From Parapristionchus giblindavisi (Eukaryota; Nematoda; Chromadorea; Rhabditida; Diplogasteridae), in assembly GCA_943737045.1 (NCBI GenBank), contig CALSFV010000065.1:62001-126000 (forward strand): DNA of 64,000 nucleotides. Direction: 5' to 3'. Every line of letters starts with the position of its first letter. Position 1 is the first letter of the stretch. This document shows positions 11,996-21,940 of this stretch, piece after piece. The position numbers and the translations under genes were made by a program. Under the pieces are notes generated by a model. It was not told the origin of the DNA. It saw nothing but the letters and a program-made list of their open reading frames with translations, and ran no database searches.

Positions 11996-12566
11996 ATGAG
12001 TGAGGATGCCGTTCCTTTATTGGTAAACCCTTCACAATCGACTGGTGTGGTAGAGGAATCTGTATTGATTGAATCAACTACGGTTGTTCCTTCATTCACC
12101 CCTCCACCAGTTATATCTACTGCTCCTTATACGGAAACTCTTCTCAGTTCACATCTCGGAGAAGAAAATATCTCCTCTCTCAGCAAACTCGTCGACCAAT
12201 TCTGTGAGAACGTGGGTGCTGATAGAACACAGGTACATTAGTATGACTATTTAATTTTATCTGTATTCTTTGAGCTCTGTGTTGGAGTAACTCTTATCTT
12301 TCTCATTGCAACTAACATCGTTTGTATTTGGATCGCTTGGAATTATTACAATCCTAAGATTGTATCATACCAGGTTTGAATTGATCGATGTTTTATAATT
12401 GAATCACAAATTGATGTGATTTTCGCTTACGATTCAATTTTGAGGTGAACGAGAAACGATACAGAGCACGAATTCAAGCAGATAAGGAGAAAAGTAAGAC
12501 TTGATTATTCTCTTGTTTCCTTCAGAATTAACTTATTCAGAAGCTTCTGAGAAGAAAGAAGATTAA
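11996..12566 (+). CDS. Small single-pass membrane protein, family unknown
   Basis: Four exons, 11996-12232, 12275-12373, 12445-12493 and 12541-12566, give 136 residues. The N-terminal about 80 residues are soluble and Ser/Thr/Pro/Val-rich. Exon 2 encodes one strongly hydrophobic span (VGVTLIFLIATNIVCIWIAW, about residues 82-101), followed by a short basic tail (NEKRYRARIQADKEK). No signal peptide is visible, so a type II or near-C-terminal anchor is plausible (inference). The stop TAA (12564-12566) is one base upstream of the UBXN6 ATG, so the last exon of this gene is also the natural 5' leader of UBXN6. I do not recognise a family. Confidence 0.7.
12521..12540 (+). promoter_or_regulatory. 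3' splice site that may serve both cis- and trans-splicing
   Basis: The acceptor ending ttattcag at 12540 is required in cis to join the last exon of the small TM gene (phase 1 closes exactly). The same acceptor lies 27 bases before the UBXN6 ATG, the usual place for a spliced-leader acceptor. A second ttcag ends at 12525. Use for trans-splicing is inference. Confidence 0.4.
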
Positions 12567-12567
12567 G

Positions 12568-15500
12568 ATGGATAAACTCAAGAGTTTTCTGAAGAATAAG
12601 AAGGTATGCATATGTTTCGCTCTTTATTTTATCTGTGTAGAGTAGTTACAGTTGCAAATATTGCTTTAGTCGCTTATCACAACTTTTCATCTGTGTATAT
12701 CTCAACTATGTAGGCATATTAAAAGGCATAAATTAAAACGATAATACTGTATGACTGTTTAAAAAGACTTAAAAAGAAACCTGAAGTATGATTATATTGA
12801 AATGGTATAGATTATAGGTTGATCGTCACTTCAAACATTCTGGTCAAGGAGTTAAACTAACTGATGCTTCATCATCTAATAAACCAAGTACTCACTCTGG
12901 TACTGCTCAGGTATTATCATATGATATAGTATGCAATATGGGAAGAGAGATATGTTGAGGTAGATCATGGTATGGATCGTATTCATACATCAGATGTAGC
13001 TGCTCAAGCTGCACTTAAGAGAATGTATGCTAATGAACCAGTTGTGAGTAGTAGTCAGAAGAAGATACAAATGATGGTTTGTCTTCCATATACTAAGTAC
13101 TCTTAGTATTGAATAGTTATCATAGGCTCAACGTGAATTGGATAAAGAACGTCGTGAGAGAGAATCATCTATCAATCAATTCTCTAATGATATTAAGAAT
13201 CTTGTTGTGAAGGAACCTGAGGTATACAACCTGACCTACCGTATACGTATTCATCTTATTTAATTGAATGTGATAGACAGAGAATTGAATGTATCTTTGT
13301 AGATACATGAGATGGATCATTCAAATGCAATTAGTGCAGTCAAGTTCTCATGTGATTTACTTGGTGATCATATTGCTCTTCCCAAAGATGAGGTATCATC
13401 TATAATTCAATTCTAGTTTGTAGTATGAATGAATGATTGATTCCAGTTACGTGATTATCTTGAATCATATCTTCGTGAACAATTGAATGAAGATGGATTA
13501 GTCCCTGCTTGTCTATTGATTACTTCACTCAATAAAACTGAACAAAGAAACATTGCTACTGAAACAATCAAAAAATATCTTAAGGTATCTATCTATCTCT
13601 CATAACTTTGTCTCATTTCCATTATATCATTGTGATAGTATTCTATATTCTTTCAGAATATCTTAGAGAATGATGATCCAAAGTTCCGTAAGATACGTAC
13701 CAGTAACAAAGCATTCCAGGTATCAATATCTTCAATCCATTTAATTACTGATTATCATATTTATATATTGATTATGCTTTGAGGATCGTGTAGCAAGTGT
13801 AAAAGGAGGACGAGAGTTCTTAGAATCAGTTGGATTTGAAGAACATGATGAAGTAAATGGAGATGGAATGAGAGAATCATATCTTATAATGGATGAGGAT
13901 GCTGCTAACAATCAAGGAAGACTTATTCAGGTTTACACTTTATTCACTTAGTTTCACAATTTCACATATGTATTGAATAGAAATGAACCAGTCACTATTA
14001 TGACAACTATGTGAACAATAGTGATCGTGAGTATGATTGAATTGATGAGCCTCCATACCATAGATGGGCACGCTGGGGGAAAGGCTGTGCGCAAACCCTG
14101 GAATCGGTAGGCAAGGCTGTGCGCCAGGGCTGGGACAAAAAATAATTTCGACCAAAAAATTTTTTGTTTGGGTTCAACAAAAAAAATTTCTCACCAAACA
14201 AAAAAAACCAAAAAAAAAAAATTAATTTTTCCCACTGTTCCGAGAAAATTTTAACATTATCTCGTGTTAATCTTACTTTAAATAGTAACTATTCTTTATT
14301 CAGAGTCAAAATTCTTAAAATCAACAACTAAAACAAACATAGAAGATAAATTCGTTGTCGATTTGTTATCGGCAGCATTTTATTGATTAGTTAAAGTAGG
14401 GGAATCAGGAAATTGAGGGTGCGGCATACATTTTAGGCACCCTCATCGTTTTATTTTTATATAGTGGGTAGATTTCGTTATTTTTCGGTTGAATTATAAT
14501 TTTTAGCTTAAAAAAAGGACCCTCATATAGGGGGCAGATGCTAAAAAGAGCCGTATAGAGTGTGTCGATCCTCACCTTGTGAGGGTATGTAAATGTATGG
14601 GGTGCGCTGTTATCATGTAGAACGTGGGACCAATTATGTGGCATTCTGTATTCTCTAATAGATTCGAAAGGCCAAAGGCGTAGCCCGTGTAGCACTGGTT
14701 AGTAATCAGCGCTTGTAACCGCACCACGAGCGTTTGGATTCCCGTTTGCGATTTTCTCTATATCCAGCTTTCAAATTCGAAAGGCAGCATTGTCCCTGGC
14801 ATTTCCTTGGCGCAACAACGAACTTTCATGTCGGATTACGGTATTCCGGGGTATCCATAATTTGAGATAATATTGATTTTGTATTCAGGTAGATGTCATC
14901 TATAGCCCTGCCTGACAAGTATAATCACTCAAGAAAAAAATCCCCTTCTTTAACACTATTCCGTAATATTACTGTTATGTCCTTAGGCACAACTCGTGTA
15001 GTAGAACAGAGACTTTATTATAGAGACGATTAAGCACAACAGTGCAAGGCGAGAGAAAGTTATAGAAGTGAGCTGGGAAGGGAAACCGCAGCTCTTATGA
15101 GAGGATATCTGACTCGATCGACATACTTGTGTTGGGGCTTGGCATTCTATGAAAAAATGGATAGTGAGATTTTTGCAGTTTTATGTAGTACTGTCCGAGA
15201 GAAGTTCACCCATGCAGGAGAGAAGTTGTGAAAATGCTTCTACGCCTCAGGGCATGACGTCATAAAAATTTAAAATTTTTGCAAACTTGCTCGTACGGCT
15301 TCATGAGTGGTACCAATCGATTCCTCGTTCAATTCTAAGACTTTATTGATTCGGTAAATTTTTTGTAAATCTTCGGTCTTCCTTAGGAAAAATGCAAAAA
15401 AGCATTAATAAATTCAATTTTTTCGAATTTAATATATTATGCAAGTGCAAAGGGCCGTTTTTTATTCGCTCAGTTTTTTCTTATTACAATTACACATACG

Positions 15501-18500
15501 CTTGTACATACCGTTAATTTTTTAAGGGGGCCTGGTAGATTGGAGAAGCAAAAAATAAGTGCAATTGAATTGTGGTGTGCTTACTGTAAAGCTGCCGAGT
15601 TTTGTGCTATTTCCCGGCTCTGGCCTCTGATTCTCGTTGTCGATGATAATTGATGTAATCATATCTACTACTTTAACACGGCTCAAGCAATATACTTATA
15701 GCATTCCTCGGCTACAATAACTCACATAGCACACTGAAATGAATTAAACACATACCTAGATAAAGTGTAGGCAACAAGTCTCCGGGCACTTTTTTCATAT
15801 TTTTATAACTTTTGATCCAGGAAAGCAATCAAGCTGATCTTTTGAGTCAATGTTCAGAATTTAACAAGGAATACAACCATGATATGTTGGTGAATTTACA
15901 TTAGTTCATTATTGCGTAGCAATGGCGCAATCAAAATACACTTTTTTGAAAAAATACATTTCTTTGGTGAAAGGCCCTGTTCTTCTGAAACATTGTGAGA
16001 GTGGAGAACCCCATCAGGGCTGCACAGTCAAACAATCCGGAATGGCTCCGACTCTGATTTCAAGCTGTAGCAGGGTTGCAACTTTGACCACCAAAATTTA
16101 TAACTCTGCTTCTAGATGTGCTAACAACCCGTTCTAAGTGCTAAAATGATGCTAGTGGCGAGTAATGTTTATCCCCTTATTACGGTTGTCATTGCTCATC
16201 ATTTGCGCTCAGGGCATAAAATATTTTTTTGTTGATAGGACGGATTTCGAGACCCTATTTTTCAGAGGCAGGTCTTCTAAAATTATGGTTCCTGCGCAAG
16301 CAGCTTTGCAATGTATCATAGATTTATTTCCCTTATTTTGGTTTAGTCCCGATTCCTTTCAGACCCGTAGCAAAAGTTATGCTGAGGTCTACTCGGTGCG
16401 CGCTCTTGTGCTTTCTCTCTCATTGCTCTTTCATTTCAGTGTGCTATGTGAGTTACTGTAGCCGAGGAATGCCATAAGTGTATTGCTTGAGCCGTGTTAA
16501 AGTAGTACATATGATTACATCAATTATCATCGACAACGAGAATCAGAGGCCAGAGCCGGGAAATAGCACAAAACTCGGCAGCTTTACAGTAAGCACACCA
16601 CAATTCAATTGCACTTATTTTTTGCTTCTCCAATCTACCAGGCCCCCTTAAAAAATTAACGATATGTACAAGCGTATGTGTAATTGTAATAAGAAAAAAC
16701 TGAGCGAATAAAAAACGGCCCTTTGCACTTGCATAATATATTAAATTCGAAAAAATTGAATTTATTAATGTTTTTTTGCATTTTTCCTAAGGAAGACCGA
16801 AGATTAACAAAAAAATTACCGAATCAAAAAAGTCTTAGAATTGAACGAGGAATCGATTGGTACCACTCATGAAGCCTTACGAGCAAGTTTGCAAAAATTT
16901 TAAATTTTTATGACGTCATGCCCTGAGGCGTAGAAGCATTTTCACAACTTCTCTCCTGCATGGGTGAACTTCTCTCGGACAGTACTACATAAAACTGCAA
17001 AAATCTCACTATCCATTTTTTCATAGAATGCCAAGAGTATTTCGATCCAGTGAGATATCCTCTCTTATATAGTGGTGCGTGACCGCGACGCGTAGGCAAT
17101 CAAGGTGTTCAACGGGTCAACGGTTGTACGCTAGGTCAGACTACAATAACTAGGTGGCGTACATATCAATTACACTCACCAATGTTGTCTTACGGTGAAA
17201 AATGAACAACAAAACTGATCATAAACTAACTTTTCAAGCAAATTTGTGTAAATTTTCTTTATCCGATTTTTTTGTAATTTTTTGGTTTTTGCAGAAAAAC
17301 CAAACAAAAAAAATACCAAACAAAAAATTCTCAAAAACCCAAAAAAAACAAAAAAACAAAAAAAAATACCAAACAAAAAATCCCAGCCCTGCTGTGCGCA
17401 TGGCTATGTGAAATTGTTTTTGTAGCTAATTCAACAGGACATTTTCCAAATTTTTGCGAAGCAGGGCTATGCGCAAGGCCGCGATGGGAAGGCAAGGCTG
17501 TGTGCAAAAAATATTCGTTTTCACGCGCCCACCTATGCTCCATACCAAATGGTGTTTTATTATTCATATATTACTAATGATTGAATAATAATATTGGGTA
17601 GTGTTGTGTAATATTGGTCATAGTGTTGATATAATTGTACTACTTCTAAACAATAACTAATATTAATAATTTGAGGCCCTTGAACTACTCGATGGTGCTG
17701 CTCCTTTATCACTTAAAGTTGCTAGAGATACAAAGGTATCCTAATTTATTTTCTTATTATTATTATGAGTTTATATTGATATTGTTTAATTTCTGCTATT
17801 TATCGTTCATTAAACAGCCTCAAAAATTGGTTAAAATGAACATTTTTTACCTTTTGACTCTGTTGGGGGTACTGTAATTAGGAAACTTCGAGGTGTAATG
17901 AAACATGCTACAGTAATCGTTGTTTTAAACATTTGTGCTTATTTCCTATCTAACATAGAAATATTTTAGTATTCTAAAGTTTGTGCTATCGATGAAATTT
18001 AAGAAGTGATATCCACTATCAATCATATATTATAGGCCTTTACACTGAAAGAAGGAGAACGAATCACTTCACCTAAACTACCATCTGATTTCTTTAATGT
18101 TACTGGAGATGAATTGAGAAAAGAACAAGAAAGACTTAGTGTACAAGTTGATAGAGTTAGTTTCTGTTATTTTTTGTATACTATATGATATGATTGAATG
18201 ATTAAGATGACAAGTATGCGTACTCGTGAGATGAGAGAGAAAGATGGTAAACAATCAGAATATAGATATAAGTATTCATTGATCAGAGTGAGAACACCTG
18301 ATCGATGTCTTGTACAGGTATGATGTCATATCTATTCATTCAATAATATTGATTGATTATTGTATTGGAGGGAGTATTTGCTGTTCATGAAACATTAGGA
18401 TCAGTCAGAGAATGGATTAGTTGTCTATTATCATCTGAAGAGGCTGAATTTGATCTGAAAGATGCCACCACAGGAACATTCAAGGTACTGTATTCATATG

Positions 18501-18759
18501 ATTGATATATTGATTGAAATGAATTGATACTCTCTATATACTTATCTAGTATTGATTATAGGATGAATCTGCAACTCTAATTCAACTGGGTCTTGTACCT
18601 GCAGCTACTATTCATCTTGATTATAGAGGAGGTATATTGAATGAATGAATATTAATATGAATATTGATATAAATAGTTGAATATATTTATTAAGATCTCT
18701 CATTGGGTGTTCTATCTCGTGATATAATGGAAGAAGCTCTACCATTCTCAATTCAATGA
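12568..18759 (+). CDS. UBXN6: UBXN6/UBXD1-like p97 cofactor (PUB and UBX domains)
   Basis: UBXD1 binds the AAA ATPase p97/VCP through its N-terminal region and PUB domain and acts in endolysosomal and ER quality control. Fourteen exons close in phase: 12568-12603, 12818-12910, 12960-13076, 13126-13221, 13303-13392, 13447-13584, 13657-13719, 13784-13930, 17676-17735, 18036-18155, 18207-18317, 18371-18484, 18562-18631, 18695-18759; 439 residues, matching the human 441. MDKLKSFLKNKK followed by FKHSGQGVKL matches the conserved UBXD1 start. The PUB domain is about residues 120-240 (KYLKNIL, KFRKIRTSNKAFQDRV, GGREFLESVGF). LPSDFFNVTGDELRKEQ leads into the C-terminal UBX-like fold. Intron 8 is 3.7 kb because of an inserted hAT-like element. 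Translation starts one base after the upstream stop, so an SL-spliced or dicistronic mRNA is likely. Confidence 0.93.
14683..14752 (+). other. Degenerate tRNA-like block
   Basis: An A-box-like stretch (tagcactggttagtaatc) is followed about 35 bases later by a B-box-like tttggattccc. The central loop reads cttgtaacc. Acceptor and T-stem pairing are poor, so this looks like a tRNA-derived relic and not a functional tRNA. Confidence 0.35.
15138..17036. repeat. Nested palindrome inside the hAT-like element
   Basis: The arms, about 15138-15742 and 16431-17036, are near-perfect reverse complements (for example catgcaggagagaagttgtg against its complement near 16950, and the innermost ttcatttcagtgtgctatgtg block). 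The spacer of about 690 bases holds no recognisable gene. Arm divergence is low, so the structure is young or kept alike by gene conversion. Confidence 0.88.
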
Positions 18760-19124
18760 ACTACTTATTATTGTATCCTTCTATAAACACATTTATTCAT
18801 TTAAATATTTATCTATTCATTCCTATTTATGTTTTTGGACTGCTTACTCGTCTGTGGTACCTGTATTATATGAACCGATAGATTGCAAAATATCGTAATA
18901 TATATTTATTTTTCATGGATTATTATTCCTAGATAGATTCTAATTTATGCTAATCTAATGCTGGTTTCAAATGAATACTTTTTAAAATGTATCGGATAAT
19001 GACTGTATAAATGTATTTAATTCTTATATTCTATTCCATTCTGTCTATACTATGCATGTTTAAGACATTCTACATATCTAATAGATCTTACCTTTTGGAC
19101 TTGAATTAATATTATTTATTAGAT

Positions 19125-21443
19125 ATGGACAATTCATCTACACCACAAGAGAAAACTCCCAAACCGTTGACGGGAGGTATACTTTCTTCTTATGTTGATA
19201 CCAGCACAACGAGAAAAATTAAATATTTGCGATAAAATTTGACAAATCTTCACAAAGTTTTTATATTATTTTTCACGCACTTGATGTTTTATTAGAGGTT
19301 TTTTAGTGTGGATATCGTTGTCCAATACACTTATGTAGGATAAAAGGCACTTCGCTTTCTGGCCACCCTTCTCTCTCGCAATCATTTCGCGTAGTAACAG
19401 CAGACCCTCTTCTCGGTTGTGGTAAAATCAACCGCATCATGATTGATAGAATGATGAAGTGAGAGTTTGTCTCCTTTCCCATACTCTCTCTAATCCAATC
19501 TCATTTTCATATCACCACCATTCCCCTATAAAAGCATTCGACTCCTTCTCACCGTTTCAGTCCAGAGCTCTCCCATTTTGAGGAGAGCTCGGGGAGCATT
19601 TCGCTCCCGTGGACATCGTCCTCCTAGTGAGGACGACCGCTCCATTCGATCGAAATGGGGCTGGAGGGGGTGGCCAGAAACCGAAGAAGTTCCGGATAAA
19701 AGTGGAAAAATTCATCGCCAGCTCTGTGGGGCCAAATTGGTATACTGTAGCATACTGTACAGGGTGGGGATTAATTATGGTGACACCGTAAAAAACGGAA
19801 TATCTTTTTTGAAAAAAAATCGAGTGCCGATCAAATGCATACCAAATAATCTTCAAACATATGGGAATACAATAAAACAATCATTGCCCGATTCTGCCTC
19901 CATTAGGCTTGATGACGTCCTTGAGACGGGAGGCGGTCGCCTCTCTAATTGTACGCGGGTAGGGCAGACCTTCATGATCTTGTTCTCCGATGAGAAGCTG
20001 TTCATCATGTACGCCACCTATAACCCCCAGAGTCACCTAGTGCTTACTACGGACCCCCAGGTTGCCAACTGCAATGGTCTGATTGTCCATACCGCCTCCA
20101 AACCCCCAAAAACTAATGGTTTGGACAGGGATTTTCGCCTCCGCAAAGTCACGCCTGGTTTTTGTGAATCCGGGCGCCAAGATCAACAAGGAGTGCATAG
20201 GGAAGATAGTCATGCTTCCCTGGAGCCGTTCCCACTTCGGAAACTGCTTGTGGAACTCCGAGCAGGATGGAACGCCAGTTTATAAGGCAAAGATCGTTAA
20301 GGCGTGGTGAAAGGAACTGTTTTCCGAATTTATCCGAGTGCATTATTGGCTGCCTCCTAGCCCGATCTCAGCAACTGGCCTACTCAGCCTGGGGCACCTT
20401 GGAGGATAGGTCCTGCACTACTCACCACCCAAAGCTGGAGTCCCTGAAGAAATCCTTGGAGAAGGAGTGGTCGAAGATGAACAGCACCTACCTGCGTACA
20501 GTGAGAGAGGCGTCCGCCTCCCGTCTCAAGGACGTCATCAAGCTCAATGGAGGCAGAATCGATCAATGATTGTTTTATTGTATTCCCAGATGTTTGAAGA
20601 TTATTTGGTATGCATTTGAACGGAACTCGATATTTTTCAAAAAAGATATTCCGTTTTTATGTTGTCACCATAATTAATCCCCACCCTGTAGAATTTTAGA
20701 GTAAATGTGCTCATATCGTCTCCTGATTATATCTGTATTTTTCATAATATGAATCTCTTCATCAAAAGTTTGGATAACTGAACGAAACTGTAAAAGTGAT
20801 ATACTGTGGAATATGCTACAGTATACCTGTTGTATAGAAGACTGTTCATGTTGAATTATTTCAATTTTTGCCCATAGATGATCTAATACCTCATCATAAA
20901 AAGTATCGATTAGATTATACATGATATGGAATAGTTTAGATGATTTATCATTACTTGGTCGTCCATCTCGACCTAACTTCTCTCCTTTACCTCCATCTTC
21001 AATATTGAATCGATTGAAGACATTCATTCCTGAATTAGAAGTAGCTAATGCATCTATTCCATCTGGTATTGAAGAAGGTATAACGATATAGAGTAATACT
21101 AAATGATATATGAATGATATATAGATGAAGGAGGTATTAATATTGAACGAGATATAGAAAGTAGTAGTGATGATGATAGTGATAGTTCATCTGATGAAGT
21201 AGATGAAGAAGAAGATGATGATGAGATGAATGATAAAGAAGATGTGAAACCTCGTATTGAAATCAAACTCAATCTATTCAAGGTATTCTATCAATTGTAT
21301 TGATTAGAATGATTAATATATTGATTAAGGAAGGAAATAAGATGGTAGATGAGGATGAAGAATCTATACCGACTGCATTTAGAGATAATAGAGATATTCC
21401 CAACGAATCACCTGTCAAGAAACTAATTGAAGAGATAAAGTAA
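19125..21443 (+). CDS. NOPCHAP1: NOPCHAP1/C12orf45-like (DUF4598) protein
   Basis: The human protein bridges NOP58 and the R2TP complex in box C/D snoRNP assembly. Four exons in phase: 19125-19176, 20940-21077, 21125-21282, 21330-21443; 153 residues. The core SSILNRLKTFIPELEVAN resembles the conserved short helix before the acidic region of the family; INIE, a long Ser/Asp/Glu stretch and IEIKLNLFK follow in the same order as in the human protein. The N-terminus is short and Pro/Thr-rich. A tttattag acceptor sits just before the start ATG, compatible with trans-splicing. Intron 1 (19177-20939) is swollen by a promoter-like structured block and a mariner-derived element. The assignment rests on a short motif pattern and is moderate. 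Confidence 0.6.
19523..19690 (+). promoter_or_regulatory. TATA-initiator core promoter followed by four stem-loops
   Basis: TATAAAAG at 19527-19534 is followed 32 bases later by an initiator-like TCAGT (19557-19561). Then come four consecutive GC-rich hairpins: 19565-19590 (GAGCTCTCC/GGAGAGCTC), 19591-19609 (GGGAGC/GCTCCC), 19617-19635 (CGTCCTC/GAGGACG) and 19642-19658 (CCAT/ATGG around a palindrome). Base composition is far above the surrounding intron. It may be a solo LTR or the 5' end of a retroelement, or a structured RNA gene; I cannot choose. Confidence 0.5.
19760..20688. mobile_element. Tc1/mariner-derived foldback remnant
   Basis: It is flanked by TA and begins cagggtggggattaattatg, with the exact inverse at its right end. 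Inverted ends extend about 200 bases: the left end carries an inverted copy of the transposase C-terminal coding region that also sits at the right end. Between them are frames matching the copy at 56692-57980 (SDEKLFIMYA, then YLRTVREASASRLKDVIK). The element therefore lost its 5' half and gained a mirrored 3' end. It lies in intron 1 of the NOPCHAP1-like gene. Confidence 0.85.
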
Positions 21444-21940
21444 TCTTTGTTATTAATTGATTATATTTTGTTATTGTTGTTGATTCGTTACAATATGTGC
21501 TTACATCATTGTTGTTGAATTGGTTGATGATTGTGAAAGTATTGGATGACTCATTGAATAGACAATTGATTCATCTAACCTTCATTTCTTTATACTCGAT
21601 AAACATGTTCATATTATTCTTATTCATTCTTATATTGGTTCAGGTTGTATATACCGCGGTATATATACCTTTGTATTCTATGTTGGCTTATCTCACACTT
21701 TCAATCTCTTTATGACTAATATATCTAGTATCTCTGTATTGTTTGAGTGTCGTAATAGATGATGATAACTCGTCTCGTAGAATCGATTGGAATGATTAGG
21801 TTTGAACACAATACTGATAATCATTTCCACTACCGTCTTATCATCATCCTATTAACCATATCTATCCGTTATTTCGTCATTGTTCTTTGTTTCTACATAT
21901 TTTACTAATATTGTTTAGTAGAAGTGTAATCAATCGAGGA

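Larger units (their letters stand above)
14059..17537. mobile_element. hAT-like non-autonomous element in UBXN6 intron 8
   Basis: The ends are inverted: left catagatgggcacgc, right (reverse complement) cataggtgggcgcg, the CAnnGRTGGGC style typical of hAT termini. An 8-bp direct repeat CTCCATAC flanks it (14051-14058 and 17538-17545), the hAT target-duplication length. Internally there are long A/C-rich tracts, a nested long inverted repeat and a tRNA-like block. I see no transposase reading frame of useful length. Without it the host intron would be about 270 bases. Confidence 0.8.

Noticed and set aside
17202..17411. Lys/Asn and Phe-rich frames
   Set aside because: Fall in A/C-rich tracts of the hAT-like element.
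19578..20285. Plus-strand 235-residue frame
   Set aside because: It joins the hairpin block to mirrored mariner sequence across a TA junction, so it is chimeric transposon sequence and not a host gene.
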